A DNA stretch of 64,000 bases from Fasciola hepatica (Eukaryota > Platyhelminthes > Trematoda > Plagiorchiida > Fasciolidae). Both the position numbers and the translations under genes were made by a program. The notes under the pieces were generated by a model. It saw only the letters and a program-made list of their open reading frames with translations, ran no database searches and was not told where the DNA came from. Shown in pieces: positions 22,096-32,927 of the stretch; the first letter of the stretch is position 1; each line of letters opens with the position of its first letter. Location of the stretch: contig CANUEZ040000117.1 of assembly GCA_948099385.1 (NCBI GenBank), positions 1,722,001 through 1,786,000 on the forward strand, read 5' to 3'.

Positions 22096-25000
22096 CGTGA
22101 AGCTTTGCTAATGGATCGGTCGCTCTTTGTCAATTTAGGATGTTGGAGGATAGGATTCTCAAGGATCCAGAGCTCAAAGTCAAATACACTGCTGTGACTT
22201 AACCTTGATTTGTGAGGGTATGCTGCGCAATTTTCGAAGGGGCCCAGGGCAGATGGACAAATGTAATGGTATCTGCCACTCCATAAGATGCTGAATCCTA
22301 AGAAGCCCGAGATTACTCGCGTTGCCTTTGACTGTGCTACAGTGTTACAAAGTGGATCACGAAGTGCGCACTTATTGCAGTGTCCTAGTTTAGTTCCGAG
22401 CCTGACAAGAGTACTTATGCGGTTTCCTCAGAAACCTATGGCTTTGTGTGCTGCTAATGAAGACATGTTCCAACAACTGAAGTCGCCCAAGGAAGTTCAA
22501 GAAGCCCTTCGGTTTCCCTGGTGGTACGATGGTTTTACTGCTGGGCGCTGAGAGAAATTAGAATGACTACGCATCCTGTGCAGTAGTTCTCGTCATTGTT
22601 TTGGTTATTCGGATGAAGATAGTAACGTTATTCTGGCATCAGACATCGTCGGCTTTATCAGAAGTGGTTTTGAAGGATTTCTGCTTTGGAGGTTGTTTAA
22701 CTTCCTTCAGTAATGCTGCAGAAGCATCATGGTTGGTGGAGAGAATACCTGGCCTGTTAGGTCCTGGAGGGTTCAGGTTGCCCAAGTGGCTGAAAAACGA
22801 ACGAGTGTTTTCGAATGCCATTCCGACTGATGGAAGGAACAGAGCTATGAAATTCATTGATACGGATAGGTTGCCAACTGTGAGAACCTTAGGTTTGGCT
22901 TGGAGTGTTGAGCTGGGCTCCGTCGAATACCAAGTTCACGACAAAAATCGGTCAACAACAGAACTGGCTTTTTTGGCACTGCTGGCCGCAGTCTATGATC
23001 CCTTGGATTGGGCTGGTCAGTTCATCTTACCGATGAAACAACTGTTTGAAGACTTGGTGCCGGAAAACATTTTGGTTGGGATGGACCACTGGGCTTCGAT
23101 GCTGAGGCAAAGTGGGAAGAAATGTAGGGAATAGCCGAAGAGAGCAAATTAGTAAGATTGCCACAATGGCGTGTACGTGGTATTTCGAATGAAGATGCGG
23201 ATGTAGAGCTGCATGTATTTTGTGTTGCTTACGAAGCAGGCTACGGGGTGGTGCTTTTATTAGGTTTTGTATCCGAGTTCAGATTTGTACTGGCTTTGCC
23301 GGGTCGCTCGTGACACTAAAGAATGCCCTCATACCACAGTTGGAACTGATGACAGCTTTGCTGCTGTGGGAATAGCAGAAATGACTAGGAAGGAGATGGA
23401 TCTGAAGCTGCATGACGTTTGTTACTAGCCCGATTCCATAATAACCTCCGGTTGCGTAGGAAGCCATCAAGGACGGTTTGCTAATTTTTGCAAACAAAGT
23501 GTCCTAGTTGTGTGCCTGCTCACGGTTCATGTGATGTGGTCAATTGGTAGGGGAGAGCATTCCGCAAACCTGGCATCTCGAGGGATACTGCCGGAGGGTA
23601 AGGGCCTTCACCTATGGTCCTATTGTAGCGGTTGCCATCTTCATTCTTACTTTTACCAAGTTTATTGTTTAACTGAACGCTGACTGCCAAACGCGGTTGC
23701 CATTTGACCGTTGCTCTTGCGCACGCTCTCACGCACGCTCCCAAATACACGCTAACCACTATCTCTCCCAATCGCCTTCTCGTTCTCACGGGTCGTGGAG
23801 AATACTGTTCTGGTTAACATACTTGTGCAGTGTCGCACATTAGAGTAACGTGCAGGTGGTCCACGCAGTACAAAGGACCGAAGCACGCGTTTACCAAGGA
23901 AACCGCGAAGTGAGGTCTATTCAACCTTACATTATGGCCCAAAGATTTTGTGGTGCTCGAGAATTACTGAATCCAAAAATGAGGCGCTTATCGAAGTGCA
24001 AACCTAGCTGTTGGGGCTGAAGATACCTACGGTGTCTTGTACAGATTCTGTAGCCCACTCCAGTCATACTGTGAGCGCCGCTTGTCCTGAACTACGGTTT
24101 TGGGGAGTATTGCGTGGATATTGCGGCGGAAGAAGTGAAACGTCATCGCAGGTGGATCATCCAACGCTTTAGGGGATGGGGAATGGTTGTAAGACCATCG
24201 TGAGGCTAGCGTAGGCAGGATGTCTTCGGAATGAAACTGACCCATTGGGGAGAGGTGGTGACCACAGTGACTGTCTTACAAGCAGCTCTGTACAAAAAAT
24301 GAGTTCCATTATAACTGACGAGTTGTTATGCTTGGGAGGGTGATTGGTTTGGGCCAATTTATCGGAGGTAGCTAGGCATCCCACCATTCTGCTCAACGTG
24401 CATAGAGTCACTGAAATGATTGTTAGGTACCATCATGAGAAAAGGAAGGTCACCTTGGCTGTTCCGAAGTTTCATCAAACATTAGCCAACAATTCTGGAT
24501 TGCCAGGGATAGGGCTGCTGTCAGACTTGTTCCCGGGAGGAGCTTGCACCGTCGTCAAAAGACAGCACCTCCACGTACACAAAGAATGGTGTCTCCGGCT
24601 GAATGTATGATGAACGTTGACTACTCCTTTGCTTACGTAGGGTTAGACCATTTTGGGCCATTATTTGGTAAGCCTGGCGGGGCTGAAGAGAAACGGCATG
24701 CCTGTTTGTTCACCTGTATGAGTGTGAGAGAGGTGCACATAGAATTTGCTTGCCCGTAGTCTAAGGACTTTTTCTTGAAGGCACTAATACTCTTCACTGC
24801 CAAAAGAGGTTTGCCACCCACTTAGGGATTTTGGTTGCAAATTTGAGGGTTTTTCAAGAAATATCAGGGAACAGTCTCTTTTTACCAAATAAGGGTTTCG
24901 AAAAGAGATTTGAGCCCCTAGAAGCGGGTCACTGGAGTGGGGCTTGGGAATGTATGATACATCCGGCATGCCGCCTGCTATATTCAGCCGCCCATGGTAG

Positions 25001-25534
25001 CCAGGTGACGGATGAAAGTTTAGTGATGTTGTTGGTAGAAGTAGAGAGTAAGGTCATCGATCTCCCCCTTGTGATAGTGACAGCTGATTGCAAAGATCTT
25101 GAAGTAATGACTCCAAAATTGTTTCTGGTATGTCTAGGTAACAAAACTTTGCTTCATGTTCAGTGTTTCTTCCGTGCCTATTTCAAAAGCTGAAGAAGGC
25201 CAAAGTCGTTAGCGGATTCACTTTTGAAAGGTCAGGGGACTAAATACGTTAGTGAGTTGCAAGAAAAGCCAAATTTTTGGTGAAAAGAGAAGGTTTGAAA
25301 ACAGGGCACACATTTCCCCTGAATAACGATGGTTATTGTAGAGACCAGTGGCCTCTAGGACTTGTTGTTGAAGTCCGGTCTGAGGAAGATGAACTTGTGA
25401 GAGGCTTCAGTTTGCACTTTCCAGGGTTTTTTGGGGCGTGGCTCCCTCAAACTGTTTGTTGGAGAGTGGACGTGGTTAGTTCAGTTGTGCTTGGTGCATC
25501 TCGTACGTTTGTGAATTGTTTTCAAGCTCAGTAA
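22096..25534 (+). pseudogene. pol: BEL/Pao pol remnant: RT, A17-type/RNase H region, integrase, C-terminal domain
   Basis: Plus-strand pieces in Pao order but changing frames: RT entry (MLEDRILKDPELKVKYTAV, 22141); RT core (NPKKPEITRVAFDCATVL to EALRFPWWYDG, 22290-22540); RT second half (LSEVVLKDF, then TSFSNAAEASWLVERI, 22640-22750), where the expected YVDD-like catalytic box reads FGG; the peptidase A17-annotated region (TLGLAWSVEL, VYDPLDWAGQFILP, then DADVELHVFC at 23200); integrase zinc finger (HPTILLNVHRVTEMIVRYHHEK, 24370-24440); integrase core (VGLDHFGPLFGK, 24640); and a C-terminal DWPLGLV-like segment (QWPLGLVVEV, 25340). The first catalytic Asp is also gone (ALCAANEDMF). The copy is inactive. 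It probably continues leftwards across the gypsy-1 insertion. Confidence 0.85.
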
Positions 25535-26017
25535 TTTAACGAACCCTTTTTACTTTTCGTTGAAGCAGGCACTTGCATATTCTGCTTATCTGGTGAGACT
25601 CAGGCTAAGCAGCTCGGTTGGTCTGGTAAGGTTTAGCATGTGGGTGGTTTGTACTACCTTATAGCGTCAAATACTCTTCCGGCGCTTTTAGTTAGCAGCT
25701 CTTTTGCTGAACGTGACGTGGTTTACAACGGGCTATGACAATGTACTTCCCTGTCGGTGATACTCCAGCAATGCTTGCAAACAGCTTTGGGTTGGTTAGC
25801 GAAGGAAAAAAGTGAGTCAGGGAAGCTGCTGTTCATTTGGACCCACTGCACCGTCACATGCTGCCCATATCTGGGGGCAGCTGTAGCACCGCGTAGCCTC
25901 TGATTTACTTGTTCTTTCTCAGCCTGTCCGTCGCACGTGGTCCATGACTCGGTAGCTTTCTGGGTGGTTTGAATACTCGCCTAATCGCCCAAATCGGACT
26001 TACGCACAGGTTACGAG
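25535..26017. other. No identified gene; possible Pao 3' end/LTR
   Basis: Follows the Pao C-terminal domain, where an LTR would be expected. I find no second copy in the window to confirm one. Confidence 0.35.
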
Positions 26018-26062
26018 TAATGATAATGATAATGGTTTATTTCGGATAACCCGAGGCATGCT
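26018..26062 (-). mobile_element. 3' tail of a minus-strand LINE
   Basis: Reverse complement reads GCATGCCTCGGG, TCCGAAATAAACC and then an imperfect ATT/ATC run, the same 3' signature as LINE-1. The element body should extend rightwards from 26063, but I cannot define its 5' limit or find coding motifs there. Confidence 0.7.
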
Positions 26063-28305
26063 GTAACGCAAGATCAAACGGCACAATTGGACGTAGAGTC
26101 CGAATTCCAAGAGGTTGGTTAAGGTATGTGCACTCAATATTGTACAGGAGAAAGTATTTAAGTCACTCTCTGTGGCGGCGCCCGGCAAATTTGAACTCAA
26201 GGTCGGGTGGCCAACCCGGTCAAGTCAGGGTCGAGATGGTCGAAGGTAGCTGACTCTTCCTGAAACAGTACAAAACGAAGTGCTATGCAACAAGAGAATC
26301 AAACAGAATTGACGAAAGTTTTGTTCACTTCGAGGGAAAAGCAGTTTCCGAGGGAGACATGAACCAGCTACAGCGCTCCGCGGAGTATGGCACGGCTTTG
26401 GATTGGAAATCAGACGACGAGAGGAATGAATTTGCAGACAGAGAACAATCAAAATCTTTCGAAGATTTTCCTTGAAACGTTCAGCGACCAAATATCGGCT
26501 GAGTCCGTTAAATACCCAATGAAGGACTCATTTGTAGAGAGCGATTGCCTAGGTGATGGTAAAAGAAGTGACCGGACGCAAGCATGTAATCGTTGCCCAC
26601 ATTGTTAACGTTCATGAGTGGGGAATGTGATGCACCAAAATAGAAATGAGTACTGGGCGAGTATTTAAATGGCAGGTAAGTATTTACGTTTGATAATCGT
26701 TATCTAAGGGCCGAACATGATGACCGGAGAGATGCAAGAATCAAAATTGTCTGGGAGGATTTACCAAGATAGAATACCGGACATTGTGGTACGGAAGTGT
26801 ATGGCAACAATAAATGTGAATTTTGCAAATATATTGATAACTTATAAAATAAAAGCGAGTTTTATTTCGGGGATTGGTTAAGTTTGCTAATAGGACAAGC
26901 GGGCAGTTTGGCAAGAATCATCGGGAAAAAAAGGATAATGAACGGTAAGCCGAGTACAGAAACGGTCTTTTAACCCCGCGATAATTATGTGCTAGGGAGA
27001 GTAGATTTTTCTGGGCGTAAGAAGCGGTAAGTTAAGGGTACGAAGATGGAGACAAGTTCGATGAAAAATAAGCGGTAACTGGGGGAGATAGTTCCATATT
27101 TGTAGCACTTCGGGTGAATGATTTTTTGCTGCGACCGGTGCTGGTGGGTGGGGCTGACCGTGCGCGGGACACCCAACCTGAAAACCGTTTTTGTTGACAG
27201 GTGCCATCCGCAATCCTAAATTTACCCGGTGGGGTCTAGCTTGCGGACGCGGTCACTTTAGAAAATACAGTGAAATCATTGGGATGTATGTGCAGTCGGT
27301 GCTGTGTTTGTTTTCTTTAAGTTGTCATAGATCGATCAGCGGTGATACGCTGAGAAACTGAGCGTAGGTATCAGTGCCATTATTACACGGATAGTGTAGG
27401 CAGCCTTCAGGAGCTATGATCCAACCATAATATTCCTCACCTTGGGCAGCAGAACAGTTGTCTGTTATACAACGGTTCACGTTCATGTTTTACATCTGCG
27501 CTGTTGAGTCATTCCTGCCATGTAGCAACTGACCATTCGAACTGTGAGCCTTTTTGATTAGTTGTTTTTCGGTGATAAAACCGAGAAAAACAAGATGCAC
27601 TTTATTCTAATCTTTGCTGTTCAGCCGCAGGCCGGCTGGTCGCTGATTTGAATATACCTTTGGATGGACAGCTGATGAAACATCACCAGCTAGTTGGGTA
27701 CTAAACACCAGGCGAAATGAAAGTCGAAGAACTTTCCCGGCGGGAGTGAGGAGGATAGCATATAGGAAAACGTTTACTGAATTCACTTGGTTCGCCGGAA
27801 GTAGACAATTCTTCCCCTCCTACACTCTTTGCTCAAACGCCTTAATTGTCTCTCTTTCTACGAACTGTTCGCACATTTGGTTCTCCGTTGTACAGCAAAG
27901 TTGACCGTGTTCCATTCATACGGTTAATCTGGGAACCACCACGGCCAGGAACGATTTATGAAGTTTTGACTTGTTTTTGTCCCATATTTAGATACCGTTT
28001 CGTTATAAAGGTTCATTTCTTGGTGAATTGGACTCGTCAAATACTGGATTCGGAAATAGCAAGTATTCCTTCGTTCACTGCGCCCAAAGACTAACGTTCC
28101 GGGCGGCCGCGCATTCTCTGATGGAAGAATTGGCGGAGTGCTTTTTGGTACCATTATCTTCAGATACCTCATGGTGGCCAGATATCTTCTCTAACCATCC
28201 ACAGTTATGCCTTATAATAAGGTATATCCGACAGACATCCAGGGTGTGTTCCGCCCCCTGGACAACTCGCATAAAAGTCTAGTGGTGAAATCATGAGCTA
28301 ATCCG
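26063..28305. other. No identified gene; probable old repeat sequence
   Basis: The first few hundred bases are likely the body of the minus-strand LINE ending at 26018. The rest holds only short frames without motifs on either strand. I see no exon-like conserved protein. Confidence 0.45.
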
Positions 28306-28506
28306 TATTGGAGGGCACACCCCCCCAGCTTCTACAATCGCGTTCACCCAGAAATTCAACGAGAAAAGACCGTGGAGTGTCAAAAGCGTGTTTCCACAAG
28401 GCCTGATTACAGAGACTGCACGCTAGTGTATGCCGGGGAAGTGTATCGGAAGTAGGGCTCGCGGTTTTCGTTTGCGCAAAAAGTACAGTCAAGCAAGTGG
28501 TAGGCA
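28306..28506 (-). repeat. gypsy-2 3' LTR
   Basis: About 200 bp, on the minus strand starting TGCCTACCACTTG and ending near CAATA. It pairs with 32684-32887. Confidence 0.75.
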
Positions 28507-29455
28507 GGGTGTAATCGGCTGGTCACTATAAGGGCTCCACCTAGAGGACCGCCCGCAAAAAGAGCTGCCGTTTATGAATTTTACAAGCGAACAGGTACGT
28601 CGCTTGTGATAAAGCCAGCGAAATAAATAAATTTTGCCGTCTTTTGTGACCTTGAAACTGTTGGTTGGTTCGGACCGCAGGTCCAAAGTCTTTGAGTTCG
28701 GTGATATCGCCTATAAATGACATCCTTTCACCTGGCGGGCGGAACAAACATGAAAACGAGGAAAACTTGTAAGATTACTCCAAAGTAAATGGAGAATTTT
28801 GAGAAGTAGAAATAAACAACCGATTTAAATCGTTTTATTTGAGTTGAAAATGAATTGGCAACATGGTTCTTCCGAGGAGGGAAATAGAGAAAACAAAAAG
28901 AGAACAGGAAGTTACATGCGGTAGAATGTGGCGGTCGGCACTATAAGGGAGATACTAGCAAGAGCAGCCGTAGCCGGCTACTCAAACCGAAAAATCTCAT
29001 AAGTTCAACGAGGGAGATAGGATTGTCCGGTGCCTCCTGCGAAGGTGTCAGTGGAGTATTCTCGTGGATCACACAAGTGAGTGACCTGGTACAGGTAAGC
29101 CTTGGTAAAAGGGTTTTGTGGTCGGTCTTTTCGGAAATGCGAGTATCCCGACCATGAGGCACTAGTGCGGGAGCAGTGAATGATGTATGTCAGAATTTAC
29201 TGGAGGGCAGTCGGTATCCCGTGGATAGCTAGCGGGCATTTTTGAAAAACGGTTCCAGTCCCCTTAAAACAGCAGGTCTTTAGTGATGGTGTCCGGAGGT
29301 GATGGATAAGCAGAACATTAACAAAGCTGCTTGGCGGAAAAGACGGAGGTGGTAAGTGGACTCAGTGTGGAAAACAAACCTCGAAAGGGGAGGAAAAAAA
29401 GTGGGTAGAAAAATTTCTGTTTTTTATTATTAACCTTTTTGTTTTTTCGTGGGCT
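28507..29455 (-). other. gypsy-2 3' non-coding region
   Basis: Between the recognisable end of pol and the 3' LTR. Nothing else is identified. Confidence 0.4.
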
Positions 29456-31430
29456 TCAACTTACCGTATCTGAGACAGAAGCCGGTTTTTCGATCACCCG
29501 TCCGCGATTCGAAGTCAATGAAGGCGGCTGTGTGTTGAATACGGTATTAGGACGGCCAGACAACTGGGTCATCGGCTTTGGTACGGTCGGCTTACGGGAC
29601 GTCGGAGACATAGATGTCAGTCCTGGAGAATTCGATGGGGTGACATCGGACAGAATGGATTTAGCGAGAAAAGCCGGTTCAAGTCGGTCCATGGCAACCT
29701 TATTCTTCCTGCCGTTGCGGTTGATGACGAATGTTTTCTCCAGGTGGCGGAATAGGCAGGTTGTAGAGGAGCTGGTTCCTCTGTCCCGAGAAAGGTTGCT
29801 AACAGTTTTGGAGGTGTGAGTGCGCGCGAAGCTTCGTGTTTTGTTTGCGAGCCGTGAGAAGGTGTAGCTCACGCATCTGCTGGGTTATTTTGGCGGCGTA
29901 ACAAGCGTAGTAGAAGGTGAAGACGGACTTAGGGGCTACCATGTCGCCAGAGAGTCGAAGCGGGCAACCGAATCTGGGTTTGGCCGATGTGGTTTGCAGA
30001 TCAGTATTAAGAGCGCTTCGGCAACCCGGAAGTACCAGCGGCTGTGATTTCCCTCAGTTTGGAGTTTTGTGCGTTGCCAAGGCCTTATTGAGTTGCCGGT
30101 AAAAGCGTCCCACCATTCCGTTCACCAACGGGTGGTAGGCGGTGGTATTATTGCGACCGATGCCTTACAGTTATAGAGGACTACATCTCGTGCGGTTTCT
30201 GTGAAAGTCAACTGCTTTGTTTTGATTTTTTGTAGATCTGAAGCAGCGTCGCTGGCGGAGAGCATAGTGGGATAAAGCGACTACAGAGGTTGACCAACCC
30301 GTCGAAACGCCGTATTTGCTTAAACGACGTAGGTTCTGGGTAGTTCAGAACTGCCCGCACCCTATCTTACCAAGGCATGATCCCTGTGGAAGTAATCTTA
30401 AGGCCTAGGAATTCGATGGCGCCGACCCCTGTACGCATTTATTTGCGTTGACCGCGGCCCCGTGTTGCGACAGGCGGTGGCAAAGTGTGCGTAGACTTGC
30501 TAAATGTTCTGTCTTAGACGAGCTCGCAATCGGGTTGTCATCGGGGTAAGAAAACGCAAAATCCAAGCCACTGAAACGCTGGAAGGTTTGTGCGGCGTTG
30601 CTAAGTCCAAGCGGCGTTTGTAGAAACTCGTAAAGACCGAAAAGAGTCTTTGCCGCTGTCTTCGAGATATCTTCTCAGCTACTGGTATTTGTTTATATGC
30701 GCGCAATAAATCTATTCCACTGAAAATTGCTATGCTTGCTAGACCAGATAAGAGGTTTTTGTAGTGCGGAATAGGATATCGGTAGGGCGTAGTCACTCGG
30801 TTGAGTGAAAGATAGTCCCCGCATGGTCGCCGGTCGTCAGATGACTTCTGTGGAGCAACGTGTAGGAGTGATGCCCACGGACTGTTGGAAGGATGGATAA
30901 TTCCCAAGTCGAGCATATGCTGGAACTCGGAGCGGGCTACGCGGAGCCTGCCTGGAGCCAACCTCTGGGGTCGAGCGTATACAGGGGGTCCCTGTGTGAC
31001 CATGTGATTGGCCATGTCGGTTGTGATTGGAGGCAGGTTGTTGCCTGGGCAGACATTATTAGCGTACTCGCTGAATAAACTTCCGAATTCTGGTGATTGA
31101 GCTTGGGCTGAGTAGCCATTACCGAAATTTGACGTGACTCGATCTACTGACTGTTGCTTACCGGGATCGACCACTAGAACATGACTTTCTAAAATATTCA
31201 AGTCTAGAATAGCCTGGTGTGCTTGGGCGACGACGAAACTCCACAGAAAGGGACCACGTGAACCATTGCCTAGGGGAGAACTTGACTGCGTTATGTTGGG
31301 ATTGGTGTGCTGTTGACGGTTTGCGGTGTCAGAGCTGTGGTGGAGACAGTGGACTGTTCCGTAACCAATATTATACTGACCTGCCTTTTGGTGTCGAATA
31401 AGAAACATACCAATAGTCCTGTCCCTCACA
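29456..31430 (-). pseudogene. pol: gypsy-2 pol remnant (protease tail, RT fragment, integrase end)
   Basis: RT entry at 30900-30690: RLAPGRLRVARSEFQHML, HPSNSPWAS, GDYLSLNRVTTPYRYPIPH and FSGIDLLRAYKQIPVAEK, the last keeping the catalytic Asp. A frame change follows. FLQTPLGLSNAAQTFQRF and a degenerate YPDD stand where the RT active site is expected (about 30640-30530). RNase H and most of integrase are missing around 30170-30200. The piece at about 30150-30065 reads TTAYHPLVNGMVGRFYRQL, where the catalytic Glu of the usual NGMVERFHR is Gly. The end (29760-29660) shows TFVINRNGRKNKVAMDRL of the GPF-type C-terminus. The gene is inactive. Confidence 0.75.
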
Positions 31431-31475
31431 CAATGAGGAGACTAGGAACAGAGGATCCCGTGGATTTCGTCGCCA

Positions 31476-32394
31476 TCACCTCTCGGCTTGGCAGTTTATA
31501 TGGCCGGTGCGGTAACTACAAAGCTGTTCGCAATAACGCTCCTGGGATCCGAAAGGGCCAAGATTGTAAAACTCGCCGGGTTTTGCTCTTACTGTCGGGG
31601 CTTTTGTGGTGGAACGGCGACCGCTTTGGCTTGGTGAAGGCAGCCTATAGATAATTGTCTCGTGCTGGTCGACCATTTGCTTTAAAAGGCGGACCTCCGG
31701 GCATAACATCTGAATGTCGGAGCTTCTACCGTGTGCGTTGTGCTGGGCGGTTGTCGACTCAGGGTTACCAACGGGATCCGGTTGATTAACAGTAGTGTTC
31801 CCGAATGCGTGGGACTGTGGGGCAAAAACATCCGCCTGTTCGAGGACTCTATCCGAAGCCTTTTCGCACTCATCCCAGGTCTGACCTTGTATTAGGACAG
31901 TAACTATGCTCTGAACATTTAGTGGAAACCACTGCATTCATAGCCGACGCAAGACCGCGTCGCCCGTGGACATCTTACCCGCCAACGAACGCATTTTCCG
32001 TAGCGGCTACCGTAGGGTCATATCCTCAGCTGGACTTAGGAGAAAGGGAGCGCTGAACAAGTTTCTCTTCAGACGCCACCGCACGCAAAATCAGAGCTTC
32101 TTGGAGTGTGTCGTACGGGCTATGGTCCGTGGGGTTGATAGCAACATTACGGATTAGTGGGATCATACTGGCTGGGATTGCTGAAAGCGGTCGAATAAAC
32201 TTGGACTGCTGACCAGATATGCAAGCCCCCTGGAAACGAGACTCGAAGATGGCGATGAGGAGCTTCAGACGGTCCGGTATGAAATCCAGTATTTTCATGT
32301 GCGCTGCTTGGCATTGCGGTTCATACTGGGGCTTGGAGATACTTTTCATTGTGAAATAGGTGCGCTGTGGAAGTGACCTAGCCTTGAACTCCAA
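31476..32394 (-). pseudogene. gag: gypsy-2 gag remnant
   Basis: Two minus-strand pieces in different frames: 32394-32026 with a capsid-like ILDFIPDRLKLLIAIFESRF and YDTLQEALI, and 31937-31476 ending in a decayed version of the Cys-His-Cys-Cys region (FYNLGPFGSQERYCEQLCSY). The order and the downstream protease/RT support the call. Several expected Cys/His positions are changed. Confidence 0.6.
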
Positions 32395-32670
32395 AAATTT
32401 TGCTGGAAACGCCCAATATGCATGATCTCTGAATTATTGGGAATGAAAAGTGACCAATACAAGATTGACGATCAAAAAAGAATAAAACTGCTATGCCAAA
32501 CAAGAAGAATTATACATAGTTTAAAATGCCCATAGTAAACACAGCCGCGGTAAAAAAACCTAACGGATGTTAAACCCGATGTATATGGCTGACGAAAGGA
32601 AGAAAAATCTACGGTGGACGTGACTTGGCACGGTCGCTTCGGTAGGGATTATTCAAAACTTATGAATAGA

Positions 32671-32683
32671 GCCGGCTCACCAA
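32671..32683 (-). promoter_or_regulatory. gypsy-2 primer-binding site
   Basis: TTGGTGAGCCGGC on the minus strand, just inside the 5' LTR. Its first ten bases equal those of the gypsy-1 site. Confidence 0.65.
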
Positions 32684-32887
32684 TAGTTGAAGGGCACACC
32701 TGTCCAGCTTCTACGATCGCGTTCGCCTAGGAAATCAACGAGAAAAGAACTTGGAGTGCCATCCGCGTGTCTTCTCACAAGACCTGAATACAAAGACCGC
32801 ATTCTGGCTTGTGCCGAGGAAATGAGTCAGAAGAAGCGCATGCGATTGTCGCGTGCGCGAAACTTACAGTCAAACAAGTCGTAGGCA
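32684..32887 (-). repeat. gypsy-2 5' LTR
   Basis: About 204 bp, partner of 28306-28506. On the minus strand it starts TGCCTACGACTTG. Its outer edge is only 40 bp from the start of the large inverted repeat. Confidence 0.75.
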
Positions 32888-32927
32888 GGGTACCATGGCC
32901 TGGTCCATGAAACCGACAGCAAAAGGT

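Larger units (their letters stand above)
28306..32887 (-). mobile_element. gypsy-2: old, internally deleted CsRn1-like Ty3/gypsy element
   Basis: LTR-like ends at 28306-28506 and 32684-32887 are diverged copies of each other (shared blocks include AGGGCACACC, CAGCTTCTAC, TCAACGAGAAAAGA and GGTAGGCAGGGT). Inside, on the minus strand, are the remains of gag, protease/RT and the integrase end. At about 4.6 kb it is roughly 1 kb shorter than gypsy-1 because much of RNase H and the integrase core is missing. I find no clear target duplication. LTR divergence by eye is far larger than for gypsy-1, so this is the older insertion. Confidence 0.8.
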
